A DNA stretch of 64,000 nucleotides from Sideroxyarcus emersonii. Its GTDB lineage: Bacteria; Pseudomonadota; Gammaproteobacteria; Burkholderiales; Gallionellaceae. The DNA lies in NCBI RefSeq assembly GCF_021654335.1, contig NZ_AP023423.1:466001-530000 (forward strand). Reading direction: 5' to 3'. Position 1 is the stretch's first letter; every line of letters starts with the position of its first letter. This document shows positions 51,873 through 60,668 of this stretch, one piece after another. Position numbers and translations under genes: made by a program. The notes below the pieces were generated by a model that saw only the letters and a program-made list of their open reading frames with translations, ran no database searches and was not told the DNA's origin.

Positions 51873-53827
51873 CCGTAAACTACGCTCCAAACTGGGTGGT
51901 TCAAATCATACAGGGGAAGAATGCAAGTTGAAGCCTCAAGATGAGCGATGCTCGAATAGATGCTTGCGCCCGAAGCGCCAGCGGTGAGGATGACCACGTC
52001 CGGGTGCAGCTCGGTCAGCTGTGCGGCAGTGACCACCGGCGTGCCGTTGAAGCTTGAAACCTTCAGCGAGCGGTCGACGATGGCCTGCAATTCAAGACCG
52101 GGCGTGTTCTCAGCCAACTCCAACGCCACCTCGCCCATGCCGGAAATGCCGTAGATCACGACACGCCAATGCTGGGCGGCGAAGCGCGGCAAAAGTACCT
52201 GCAGACGCCGCACATATTCTGCATTGCGCATGCCTATGCGGTGCGGATTGCCCTTCGGAACTTGCAGCAATATCTCGGTCACGATCCGGCCCGTCGGTAC
52301 AGCATTGAGTTGGTGGATAGCCTCAAGGGTGCCCGTGCTAAAGGTGTCCAGCAGGTCGTGCACACGCCGGCGCGGAGCCAGATAATTCACGAGCAGCCGC
52401 GCAAATTCCTCGCGGCGGAAACCGGTGAAACAACCTCCTTGTTCTTCCAGCAGAGGAAAATTGAAATCGAGAACGTTGATATCACCCGCGAGAACGCAGC
52501 TGCCGCTCTCAATGAGCTTGGGTTGCAGCGGATTGGAGGCCAGTCCTGCAAAGTCGATATAAGTGCCGACAGCCAGTATCTCGTTGGGGGTGTTGCGAAA
52601 GAACGGTTCGAGCACCGAATAGTCGGTTGTCGCTTGAAGGAATGAGCCAGCGACGATGTGTACCCAGTCGGCATTGTCCAGCGGCGATTCATCCCGATCA
52701 AGCTGCCTGCGCAACTCCGCCAAGGCTGCCTTGTCCTTCAGTTCCAGTGTTTTTACCCGGATGTGCTGTGAAGGGACAGGGGCTTGGGCTGGATAAACGG
52801 AGTCCACATGCCGGAACAGCGATTGCACGCGGTGGTCTAGCGTGTGTTCGCGCAAGGCTCTTGCGTATCCGGCAGCGGCGATCTGTTCGCGGCGCGTGTC
52901 GTCACTCACATACTGTTCGACTTTTTTCAGCAGGTCGTCGTCAGTGCTGTAAAACACGATCTCCTCGTCCGAAACGAATAGCCGCGCGAGCTCGGGATTT
53001 TCGTTCGTGATCTGGAATGCGCCGCAACCCGGCACTTCGAAATGGCGCAGCTTGGTTTGCACGGCAAGTGGATTGCCGTCCGAAGACCAGGCGGGATTGA
53101 ACACCACGCGGGTTTCGTTGTAGATGCGCACCATTTCTTCCTGCGATGGTACACCTCCCGCATAGTGCTTCAGCTGCGGGTGCTGATCCCAGCCGAAGCC
53201 AAATACGCGGAATGTCCAGCCACGACTGGCGCAGGCTTCGGCCAGGCGCACCAGTACCTGTTCGCGTTGCGCTCCGTCCTCCACATGCACTTTCCCCAGT
53301 GCATCGTTGACCTTGTGCTTGCCGATGAATACCACGTCGTAGCGCTTCCGCGAATCGGGAATGGCGTAACAGCTTCTGTGGTTGTATCCCCAAGGCAGAT
53401 ACATGGCGCGATTTCCCCATCCGCTCTGCTGGCGGCGTGCGACGCCTGCAGTGGAGTGGGAGGCAACCACATCGAAATGATGGTCGTAGCCTGCGTTGCG
53501 GGTATACCAGTGTTCCGGTTCATCGTCAGGATGAAAGGCAACGGTGCGTATACCGGCCAAACGCACCTTCTCGAAAAACACATCCGGGAAATCTCCGAAA
53601 ATCCAGTCGTGATAGAAAAACAGGTAATCGAATTTTTCGCGACGCAGCAGATCGTAGATGTAGGCGCAGTGGTATCCCTCCGGCTGTCCCGCATGTTTCT
53701 CTTTGCCTGCCAGCAAGGGGCCAGCATTGATGCAAACTGCATCGTCGCCAAGTACGTGGCGGATGGCATCAAACCAGTTGTCGCGGATGTACGGTACCCA
53801 GAGAGCGCCCAGTGCCAATATCTTCAT
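51869..53827 (-). CDS. CgeB-like glycosyltransferase with C-terminal Rossmann domain
   Basis: A 652-residue protein. Residues 1-360 form a GT-B glycosyltransferase like the CgeB/spore-maturation group (AFHPDDEPEHWY, YLPWGYNHRS, YDVVFIGKHKV, KLRHFEVPGCGAFQITN). Residues about 365-550 are an unassigned middle domain. The C-terminal ~95 residues are a Rossmann-like domain (VVIYGISGMGEVALELAE, then VVILTAGASGASIY). ATG 53827 overlaps the upstream stop by four bases. Acceptor unknown. Confidence 0.78.
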   Translation of the reverse strand: MKILALGALWVPYIRDNWFDAIRHVLGDDAVCINAGPLLAGKEKHAGQPEGYHCAYIYDLLRREKFDYLFFYHDWIFGDFPDVFFEKVRLAGIRTVAFHPDDEPEHWYTRNAGYDHHFDVVASHSTAGVARRQQSGWGNRAMYLPWGYNHRSCYAIPDSRKRYDVVFIGKHKVNDALGKVHVEDGAQREQVLVRLAEACASRGWTFRVFGFGWDQHPQLKHYAGGVPSQEEMVRIYNETRVVFNPAWSSDGNPLAVQTKLRHFEVPGCGAFQITNENPELARLFVSDEEIVFYSTDDDLLKKVEQYVSDDTRREQIAAAGYARALREHTLDHRVQSLFRHVDSVYPAQAPVPSQHIRVKTLELKDKAALAELRRQLDRDESPLDNADWVHIVAGSFLQATTDYSVLEPFFRNTPNEILAVGTYIDFAGLASNPLQPKLIESGSCVLAGDINVLDFNFPLLEEQGGCFTGFRREEFARLLVNYLAPRRRVHDLLDTFSTGTLEAIHQLNAVPTGRIVTEILLQVPKGNPHRIGMRNAEYVRRLQVLLPRFAAQHWRVVIYGISGMGEVALELAENTPGLELQAIVDRSLKVSSFNGTPVVTAAQLTELHPDVVILTAGASGASIYSSIAHLEASTCILPLYDLNHPVWSVVYG

Positions 53828-55716
53828 GCTGTATAAGAAAACAAATTGCCGCGTTGCGTGATCCCGGCAATGATGCACCCGCCCAATTCTCCGGCCAAAC
53901 GTTCCACGTCGTCGTAACCATCGCGCGACTCGAATGTATAGGGAATGAAAGCTCCCTTGAAGCCCTGACTGTTTTTCAGCTGGCGCGCCCAGTCGCTTTG
54001 CTGCGCGTAGTTGAAGTGACTGTTGCCGCTAAAGGCATGTATCTTGTCCTTGGGCAGAAGCGCGGAGAAATCATCCTTGAAGCGCAGCGGTGTGACCAGA
54101 TGCACGTCCAGCCCGAAATCCTGCAGCGCACCCAGAATCCAGCGCGTCAGATGTACGCGCGAGGTTTGCATGACCACTACCGGCGTACCCTTTTTCAGAG
54201 AAGCTGCCGCCGTGCGCAGCTTGTTGATCGCATCGCCTGAATTGAAGCTGCGCTCGACCTGCGCCTGGTCAAAACGGCGGTAGGCTTCCTTTACATAATT
54301 CTCGAGCTGCGCTGCGGTGAAGTTTTCAGTGCGCGAAACAGCCACGGTGGAGCCGTTATAGTCGTCCCAGTTTTTCGAAACGATCCAGCCTTTTTCATCG
54401 TACATGCGATACATCTCGGTGCCCGGGAAGGGGGTGGCGATCGAGAACTGTACTGTGTCGGCCGGCAGGGAGCAGGCAAGCTTGATCGTTTCCTCTATAG
54501 TGTCCGCGGTGTCGCTTGGCAAACCGAAGGTGAAAGTCAAATGTACGCGGATACCCAATTCCTTGGTCAGGCGAATCATGGCGACATTCTTTTCGACATT
54601 CATGCGCTTGTCGATTTCGTCGATGATGTCCTGGTCGCCTGATTCAACGCCATATTTGATGCTGAACAACCCGGCGTCGCGCAGTGCTTCCAGCGTGGGC
54701 CTGTCCATCAGGTCGGCACGTCCCATGGTCGACCAAGGAATGACTCCGCCAATGCCGGCTTCTTTCAGCTTGCCCGCCAGCTCGATCACATACTCTTTGC
54801 TGATGTTGAAAGTGTCATCATCGATGTAAATGCTCTTGTACGGCACCTTCGCAAGGTTGGCTTTGATTTCGTCCACCACATCCTGCGCAGAGCGCTTGCG
54901 GTAGCGCGGGCCGCGAAACAGCATTTGCGGCCAGGCGCAAAAGATACAGCCGTAGGGGCAGCCGCGCGTTGCCATCAATTGCAGTTGTGGGCGTTCCAGT
55001 CCGCACACGCCATCGAAGTAATTGAGGTTTGGCAATCCCTCGCGGTCCGCCCAAGGGAAGGATGAAAGATCCGGCAGCTTGGCAAAAGGGTTTTTGCGGA
55101 TCTTGATCACATTCTGCTTGGACGCCGGTGGTTCGTCCTTGTTCTTTTTTACCATGCCGTCGGCGCGGTAGATCAATGCGGAAATCTCGCTGAGATCGCC
55201 TCCGTCGCGCAACGCGCACAGCAGCTGAAGCGTCGGCACTTCATATTCGCCGTAAATCAGAAAATCGATTTCAGCATGCTGCTCCAGAAAATCCTCCTGC
55301 TCGAATTCGACATGCAGTCCGGTGAACAGTATTTTGACCTCCGGAACCAGCGCACGGATGCGCGCGGCGATTTCCAGATCAATGCGCACCGTAGGTGTGG
55401 AGCTTTCGAGTACCACAAAATCAGGGCTGAATTGTTTTACATATGCGTAAAAACTTTCATAGGTTTCCCCCATGGAAAGCGAATCGCGAATGACGGTATC
55501 GAAGCCTTCGCGTTTGGCAAAAGCCGCCGCGGTTGCCAGCCAGACCGGAAACGGAAGGTACCCCCCAACCAGTTCCGCTATCAGTCCGTCGCGGATGGTG
55601 TGAGAATGCACTTCAAAGGTATGAGGCCAGCGGGAACCCGCGCGCACGCCGCGCCAGCCGGGTTGCGTCGGTGTCGGGGCCTTGTACCAGGGAGGATTTG
55701 TGAACAATACTTTCAT
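53824..55716 (-). CDS. B12-binding radical SAM protein
   Basis: A 630-residue protein. The N-terminal cobalamin-binding-like domain (about residues 60-180) includes FVVLESSTPTVRIDLEIAARI. The radical SAM domain has CPYGCIFC (CxxxCxxC, Cys253, Cys257, Cys260), followed by IYIDDDTFNISKEYVIELAG and TFTFGLPSDTADTIEETIKLA. A C-terminal domain of about 120 residues (LKKGTPVVVMQTSRVHLTRW onward) is unusual and unassigned. ATG 55716 with GGAGAAG upstream. B12-radical SAM enzymes methylate unactivated carbons or rearrange skeletons; here the substrate is presumably a sugar or sugar acid. Confidence 0.85.
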   Translation of the reverse strand: MKVLFTNPPWYKAPTPTQPGWRGVRAGSRWPHTFEVHSHTIRDGLIAELVGGYLPFPVWLATAAAFAKREGFDTVIRDSLSMGETYESFYAYVKQFSPDFVVLESSTPTVRIDLEIAARIRALVPEVKILFTGLHVEFEQEDFLEQHAEIDFLIYGEYEVPTLQLLCALRDGGDLSEISALIYRADGMVKKNKDEPPASKQNVIKIRKNPFAKLPDLSSFPWADREGLPNLNYFDGVCGLERPQLQLMATRGCPYGCIFCAWPQMLFRGPRYRKRSAQDVVDEIKANLAKVPYKSIYIDDDTFNISKEYVIELAGKLKEAGIGGVIPWSTMGRADLMDRPTLEALRDAGLFSIKYGVESGDQDIIDEIDKRMNVEKNVAMIRLTKELGIRVHLTFTFGLPSDTADTIEETIKLACSLPADTVQFSIATPFPGTEMYRMYDEKGWIVSKNWDDYNGSTVAVSRTENFTAAQLENYVKEAYRRFDQAQVERSFNSGDAINKLRTAAASLKKGTPVVVMQTSRVHLTRWILGALQDFGLDVHLVTPLRFKDDFSALLPKDKIHAFSGNSHFNYAQQSDWARQLKNSQGFKGAFIPYTFESRDGYDDVERLAGELGGCIIAGITQRGNLFSYTA

Positions 55717-55751
55717 AAAAAACTTCTCCAACATTATGTGAGGCAAGCAGG

Positions 55752-56813
55752 TCAGCGTTTCAGACTGGCAGCTGTCAGTCTAATGGCTGTATTCAAATCG
55801 GTCCAAACATCAAGCTGTAATTCATTCCGTGCTTTTGAAATATCCGGTACATAAATCTTCCTATGCTCATTGCCAATGCTATCGGCTGTCCGGCCGAGTA
55901 CTTTAACGTTTTTTTCGGGGGCCACAACGGATTGCACCAGACGAGCCAAATCCATTATGAAAACAGGGCGATCTGATCCGACGTTATACACAGTGCCATT
56001 GCGTCCCCGAAGCTGCAGCGTCAGCAGCCAAACCACCAGATCCGCCATGTACAGATATGATCGAACCGATGTTCCGTCGCTGCTGACCGTGATGCATTCA
56101 TCGTATTGAGCTTGTCTGATGAAGTTTCCGATGGCGTAGTGAATATCCAGCGGCATAAACGGGCCGACGAACGAGAAGCAGCGGGCAACCACAAACTCCC
56201 AGCCGAATTTCTGCGCGTAGTACGCAGTCAGAAACTCGGCCGCACGTTTGGCTTCGGCCAAGGCTGAGTTCACATTGGTTGTGCTCGGTGCGCCAGAATA
56301 GTCCTCCGGAATAGTGCTCATTCCCGCTGCGGGAACACCGTACACATTGCCCGAACTGAGAAACAGAAGGCGCTTGATGCCACTTTGTGCGGCAAAATCG
56401 AGTGTATGCCGGGTTCCGTTCACCACAGTATCGAATTTGCGCAGAGGGTCTTCTCCCTGAAAAGTCTCATGGGCAGAGGTGGCCGCTCCGTGTATGAGGT
56501 AGGTGTAGCGCCGTGCGGGAAAGACGAAATTGCGGACATCGCCAATATGGAAATCGATGGCAGGCGACTGCGTGAGATGCGGCGCTTCTTTCCTGAACGC
56601 GCGCGGGTTCCGTGTGAGCACGGTTATCTTCAGATTCAACTCAAACTGTTCATTCGCCCGCAGCAAACTTTCGAGCAGCCAGCGCCCGAACAAACCGGTG
56701 CCACCAGTCATGAAGATGGATTCGTTGCGAAATGCTTCCCACTGTCCTTCCATGCGCGAAAGGATATTGTCTAAATCATGCCGGAGGATGTTGCTCGGGG
56801 CGGTAGAAATCAT
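55752..56813 (-). CDS. NAD-dependent epimerase/dehydratase-like SDR lacking the catalytic Tyr
   Basis: A 353-residue extended SDR. The cofactor motif is GGTGLFGRWLLESLL (about residues 37-51). The SSGNVYG active-site strand and the C-terminal dTDP-sugar-type VYNVGSDRPVFIMDLARLV are present. At the YxxxK position the sequence is SALAEAKRAAE, so Tyr is replaced by Leu (residue 185) while Lys189 remains. The family normally needs that Tyr, so it may be a non-catalytic or altered enzyme. The gene is otherwise intact and lies in the glycan operon. Confidence 0.8.
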   Translation of the reverse strand: MISTAPSNILRHDLDNILSRMEGQWEAFRNESIFMTGGTGLFGRWLLESLLRANEQFELNLKITVLTRNPRAFRKEAPHLTQSPAIDFHIGDVRNFVFPARRYTYLIHGAATSAHETFQGEDPLRKFDTVVNGTRHTLDFAAQSGIKRLLFLSSGNVYGVPAAGMSTIPEDYSGAPSTTNVNSALAEAKRAAEFLTAYYAQKFGWEFVVARCFSFVGPFMPLDIHYAIGNFIRQAQYDECITVSSDGTSVRSYLYMADLVVWLLTLQLRGRNGTVYNVGSDRPVFIMDLARLVQSVVAPEKNVKVLGRTADSIGNEHRKIYVPDISKARNELQLDVWTDLNTAIRLTAASLKR

Positions 56814-56841
56814 GTTTGCTTGATGGGATTATTCATTCGGT

Positions 56842-57489
56842 TCAGGATGTGATGCGCAGCTCGTGCGGCTGGTTCAGCCAGTTCCATCCCGTTGCCAATT
56901 GCTCCTGCCGCAGGTCGCCGTAACCCCAGGCAGCATAATAGAACATGAGACTGTTCGCACTTGCAGCCTCGCCGTCTTCGCGTTTATCACCCACGTAGAC
57001 CGTGGTATCTGCAGCAAGCCCCAGTTCGCTGATCTGTTTCGCCAGTAGTTGCGCCTTTCCCGGCAGGCGCGGTTCAACCATGTCCAATGCATATACAGAA
57101 ACGAAGCGGTCTTTCCAGCCCAGGTTTTCAAGAATGGCATGGGTAACTGAATAGCGCTTGTTGGTGCTGATGTGCATGGTTACGCCAGCCGCTGCAAAAT
57201 GCGCCAGCATGGTTTCGATGCCCGGATAGGCGGAAGTGGTGGATACGCCGGTGTGGTCGTAATGCCGCTTGAACCGCTCGGTTAATGACTGGAGCAGCGC
57301 GGTATCGTTGCTGCCGCTCAGCCGTGTCAGCGTTTCCAGCAATGGCGGGCCGATCAGGTTCGTATCAAGGGGGGCGCTGGGCTTGATACCCGCCTCGCGC
57401 AGCGTTTCAGAAAAGGCGCGCAGTATTCCCGGTGCGGAATCGACGAGCGTGCCATCGAAATCGAAAACCAATGTCTTGCGCATCGACAT
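56842..57489 (-). CDS. HAD-superfamily phosphatase
   Basis: A 215-residue phosphoglycolate phosphatase-like HAD protein. It has the nucleophile motif DFDGTLVDSAPG, motif II STNKR, a Lys, and the acidic motif VGDKREDGEAA. A cap domain sits between motifs I and II (FSETLREAG... about residues 20-80). ATG 57489 has AGAG upstream; ATG 57483 is an alternative. Between an unknown gene and the SDR it probably dephosphorylates a pathway intermediate, as phosphatases do after NeuB-type synthases. Confidence 0.8.
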   Translation of the reverse strand: MSMRKTLVFDFDGTLVDSAPGILRAFSETLREAGIKPSAPLDTNLIGPPLLETLTRLSGSNDTALLQSLTERFKRHYDHTGVSTTSAYPGIETMLAHFAAAGVTMHISTNKRYSVTHAILENLGWKDRFVSVYALDMVEPRLPGKAQLLAKQISELGLAADTTVYVGDKREDGEAASANSLMFYYAAWGYGDLRQEQLATGWNWLNQPHELRITS

Positions 57490-57506
57490 TATCAACTCTG
57501 CAATTG

Positions 57507-58331
57507 CTAGCCGAGCACAACGAGACCGCTGGCCCAGTATTCGGCCGCTTGTCCGAAATGCGGTCTGCGATTGAAGGTCAGGTTGTAGCCGTAGGCTTCA
57601 AAGTGATAGCCGACATTCTCTTTTTCACCGGTCAATGCAGCCAGCCAGAGGAGGGGCGGGTAGCCATCGGTCCTGAGCAGCATATCAGGTGAACCGGTCA
57701 AGGCAGCGCTGGTGTCGAACCCGCCGGCAAGCAGGAATTGCTCGGGCAGCCTGCTTGTTTGTTCGAGTGCAGCAGGGATCGAGTATTCCGTGAGACAGGG
57801 GAAGAGATATCCCACGACCGGCCCCTCATGCATGGCGGCCAGCAGTCGCTGGTGACGTGATAGCGGAGAAATGCCAAGCTTGCCGACGAGCCCTCCCTTG
57901 TGATGGTTGACAAAAGCATATGTGGGAAACTTTTTGGCAAAGGCGTTTTGCACCGCCGGCAGATAAATTTTTTCCAACGCTTCGCCATAATCAGGGTAAC
58001 TGGCCTTGGGCAGGAGGAATGGGACTCGCACGCCGTCGGCGATTCCTTTGGTCTCGGGGGCGTTACGCAATGTTTGCAGGATGGCTTCGGCTCGCTGTTC
58101 GAACTCTGCTGCCGAGATGCCATTTACAACTCCAAAGTGTTCTTGTATCCGTGCATGGATATCCGCGTAATTGATCGACGGTTGCGCGAACGCGAAATAA
58201 TGCCGCGACTTAAGGTAAGCCGCTGCCGCCAGCCCTGACGGGATGCAGCGGCCATGTTCATCGAAGAACGATGAGGCTGTTGCCGTCAATCCAGGTTCTT
58301 TTGCGACAACTTCGGTGGGGTTCATGGACAT
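57507..58331 (-). CDS. Unknown protein in the glycan operon
   Basis: A 274-residue cytoplasmic protein, no signal or membrane segment. It is rich in aromatic residues. Notable stretches are RCIPSGLAAAAYLKSRHYFAF, VRVPFLLPKASYPDYGEALEK, GYLFPCLTEYSIPAALEQ, and the C-terminal YHFEAYGYNLTFNRRPHFGQAAEYWASGLVV. No cofactor or metal motif is obvious, though conserved-looking His and Tyr are plentiful. It lies between a radical SAM gene and a phosphatase gene, tightly spaced. I do not recognise the family. An enzymatic role on the same substrate as its neighbours is likely but unproven. Confidence 0.65.
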   Translation of the reverse strand: MSMNPTEVVAKEPGLTATASSFFDEHGRCIPSGLAAAAYLKSRHYFAFAQPSINYADIHARIQEHFGVVNGISAAEFEQRAEAILQTLRNAPETKGIADGVRVPFLLPKASYPDYGEALEKIYLPAVQNAFAKKFPTYAFVNHHKGGLVGKLGISPLSRHQRLLAAMHEGPVVGYLFPCLTEYSIPAALEQTSRLPEQFLLAGGFDTSAALTGSPDMLLRTDGYPPLLWLAALTGEKENVGYHFEAYGYNLTFNRRPHFGQAAEYWASGLVVLG

Positions 58332-58364
58332 CTCATTTCAATTAGATCGAACAACGCTATGTCC

Positions 58365-59495
58365 TTAATCGACCAGGGAGTCAGCATCCGAGAATCCCTG
58401 CCCCCATGGCACGGGCAGGAGAGTGGCTCCTTTGGTCTTTTCCATGTGCAGTTTGATGAATTTCGGATCCTCGCCAATGATGCAATCTGGCCGGTATGGA
58501 CCCAGCCAGGGGTTGCGCATGCCGCGTGCGAGGATCTCCTTGAGCGGCGTTTCACGCAAATTGCCGAGCGAAAGATCGATGTACGGGCAGGGGGTGACCT
58601 GAAATGTCGAAGTTACAGTGATGATTCCCTTTACTGTGATGCATCCCTTGAATGAACCGTAGCTCGGGGTCATGTGGGTGAATACGTTGTACTCTTTCTC
58701 CAGTTCGCGCAGGACGTCCGCGTCCTCCTTGGCGATGACGAATTCCGGATGATCGGTACAGGAACCAGTGGGCTTTGCGTAAGAGACGTACAGTCCGATA
58801 CAGCGGTCGGTTGCGAACTTGCACAGGTTGCGGAATTCCTCAGTCTTCGCTCGGCCCTTGATCAGTACCGTCGAAAGCAGAAGATTGAGGCCGGCATCCA
58901 GCGAAGCGTCGATCGCGCGCATCACTTTCTTGTACGAACCGGGCTTGTTCCGGAATGCGTCATGTTCCTGCTCGATGAAACTGTCCAGCGACAATTGCAC
59001 TTTCTCCACGCCGATCGACTTGAGGTGTCTGGCTTTCGTATCATCGAGAAACCAGCCGTTTGTGTCGGTGATGACGTAATGCTTCTCAGGATCGATGGCT
59101 TCGACCACGGCATCGAAATCCTTCATCACCAACGGTTCGCCGCCGGTGATCACAAACCGGGCGAGTCCCAGCTCATCAGCCTGGCGCGAAAGCTCCCGGA
59201 TGTCCGCCAGGTCGATCTTCCTTCTCGTGTCTTCGATCTTGAACACCTTCTTCTGGTGGCGATCCATGTAGTATTCGGCCGAACAGTGCGTGCACTGGAA
59301 GTTGCACAGATAGCTTTTCTCCAGCCTGATGATTGGGCTGATCTCGCCGCGTTCTTCCATTTCGGAGATGGCGGCAAGCTTGGCAGCGATGTAGGGTTTC
59401 CTGGCTTTCAGGCCCTCGCGCTTGGCTTGTTCGGCAGGACTCAGCTGGCTGCCCGTCGTTTTTACAGTAGAAATCATGCAGGACACTTGCTCCAT
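58365..59495 (-). CDS. Radical SAM/SPASM-type protein
   Basis: A 376-residue radical SAM protein. The cluster motif is CNFQCTHC (Cys64, Cys68, Cys71), followed by GEPLVMKDF (GGEP-like glycine region) and VQLSLDSF. The C-terminal part has a Cys-containing region (GSFKGCITVKG, VTPCPYIDLSLGNL, RPDCIIGED) typical of SPASM or twitch auxiliary clusters. Start 59495 has a weak ribosome site; ATG 59477 is an alternative. SPASM enzymes act on peptides, but some act on sugars (aminoglycoside and nucleoside-type). The sugar context favours the latter. Confidence 0.85.
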   Translation of the reverse strand: MEQVSCMISTVKTTGSQLSPAEQAKREGLKARKPYIAAKLAAISEMEERGEISPIIRLEKSYLCNFQCTHCSAEYYMDRHQKKVFKIEDTRRKIDLADIRELSRQADELGLARFVITGGEPLVMKDFDAVVEAIDPEKHYVITDTNGWFLDDTKARHLKSIGVEKVQLSLDSFIEQEHDAFRNKPGSYKKVMRAIDASLDAGLNLLLSTVLIKGRAKTEEFRNLCKFATDRCIGLYVSYAKPTGSCTDHPEFVIAKEDADVLRELEKEYNVFTHMTPSYGSFKGCITVKGIITVTSTFQVTPCPYIDLSLGNLRETPLKEILARGMRNPWLGPYRPDCIIGEDPKFIKLHMEKTKGATLLPVPWGQGFSDADSLVD

Positions 59496-59522
59496 ATTTA
59501 TAAACGAATAGCCAAGTGCTGG

Positions 59523-60659
59523 TTATACCAGTTGCAGGCCGTCTTCGCGCAGAATCGCCACGCGCATGGAATTCCCCCATTCGCGTCGAATATATCTGGC
59601 AACCTCATCCGAGTAACTCGCCGCCATCACGATGATAAGGGCGACGGGATGAGTGTTCAAACGTTCCGGAGCGACGATGGGAATGTGACTGGCCGGAGTG
59701 AACCTGTTTTGTTTGAATGGTGCCGAATCCACTACGTAGTCGATTTCGCCGGCCAGTTCCAGTAACGCGATCATGGCGAGTGCCTGATGTCCCGCCCCCC
59801 AGATGGCGATGCCTTGCGCGCCGTGCTGTCGAATGACGTCGCGAAATTCGTGTTGCAGTTTTAGCCGGCTGACAGCAAAGGCAGAAACGTCGCAGGGTTT
59901 GCGTTTGCGCACCACGGCGGACAGGATGTAGCCGTGCCAGACCTCGTTGCATTCAATCACCTCGAAACCGTTCAGTCGCAGCAGTGTTTGCAACGTATCG
60001 CGCGTGAAGTAGCATAGGTGGTCGCTGATGAATTCGGCAAACAGGTTTTTGTTCAGGATCATGTCGAAGTTGGGTACCTCGACCAAGCCGATACCGTCAT
60101 CGCTCAGGTTGTGTGCAATGCCGCGCAATCCGGCATTCGGATCCGGCCAATGTTCGAGAAAGCTCAGGACGGCAAAAGCATCGAACGGTGCGTGTGGCAC
60201 GGCGTAATCTGCGCTATCGATAAAACCGCATGCTGCATTCAGGCCCTGTGCCATGCAGTGCGCAACCGAGGGTTCGGCATATTCGATACCATAAGCATCA
60301 ACGCCCTCTTCCTGGAACAGGCTCAGGTATTCGCCGCGTCCACAGCCCACTTCGAGCAGTTTTTTCCCCAGCAACCCATGTTTGCGCACGAAAGCAGCGA
60401 ATTGTTCGTGCCTGAACTCTTTCATTTCGGCAGAAAACGCAGCGGCACGCACCACTTCTTTGTAATAGGGCACCGGTGCGTTTCCGGTCTGCACCAGACC
60501 GCAGGCGGCACACTGATAGATGTCCAGGTCGACGCCCGCATCTTGCGCCAAGGAGTCAGCATTTGGCAGGAACTGCGCAGCCTTGGGCATGTTTCCGAAA
60601 TGCAACAGGCGTTCGCTGCCGAGCGGTAGTGAGCACATTCTGCATAACGCGCGGGACAT
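59523..60659 (-). CDS. Zinc-binding SAM-dependent sugar C-methyltransferase-like protein
   Basis: A 378-residue protein with the architecture of TylC3/NovU-type sugar C-methyltransferases. An N-terminal zinc-binding part has CRMC and CAAC (Cys6, Cys9, Cys50, Cys53). The methyltransferase domain follows (KLLEVGCGRGEYLSLFQE, motif I near residue 100; VLSFLEHWPDPNAGLRG). The C-terminal domain is Rossmann-like (IAIWGAGHQALAMIALLEL, then VVDSAPFKQNRFT). Family members C-methylate keto-deoxysugars. It is nine bases after the ThDP gene. Confidence 0.83.
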   Translation of the reverse strand: MSRALCRMCSLPLGSERLLHFGNMPKAAQFLPNADSLAQDAGVDLDIYQCAACGLVQTGNAPVPYYKEVVRAAAFSAEMKEFRHEQFAAFVRKHGLLGKKLLEVGCGRGEYLSLFQEEGVDAYGIEYAEPSVAHCMAQGLNAACGFIDSADYAVPHAPFDAFAVLSFLEHWPDPNAGLRGIAHNLSDDGIGLVEVPNFDMILNKNLFAEFISDHLCYFTRDTLQTLLRLNGFEVIECNEVWHGYILSAVVRKRKPCDVSAFAVSRLKLQHEFRDVIRQHGAQGIAIWGAGHQALAMIALLELAGEIDYVVDSAPFKQNRFTPASHIPIVAPERLNTHPVALIIVMAASYSDEVARYIRREWGNSMRVAILREDGLQLV

Positions 60660-60668
60660 ACGGCTGAC

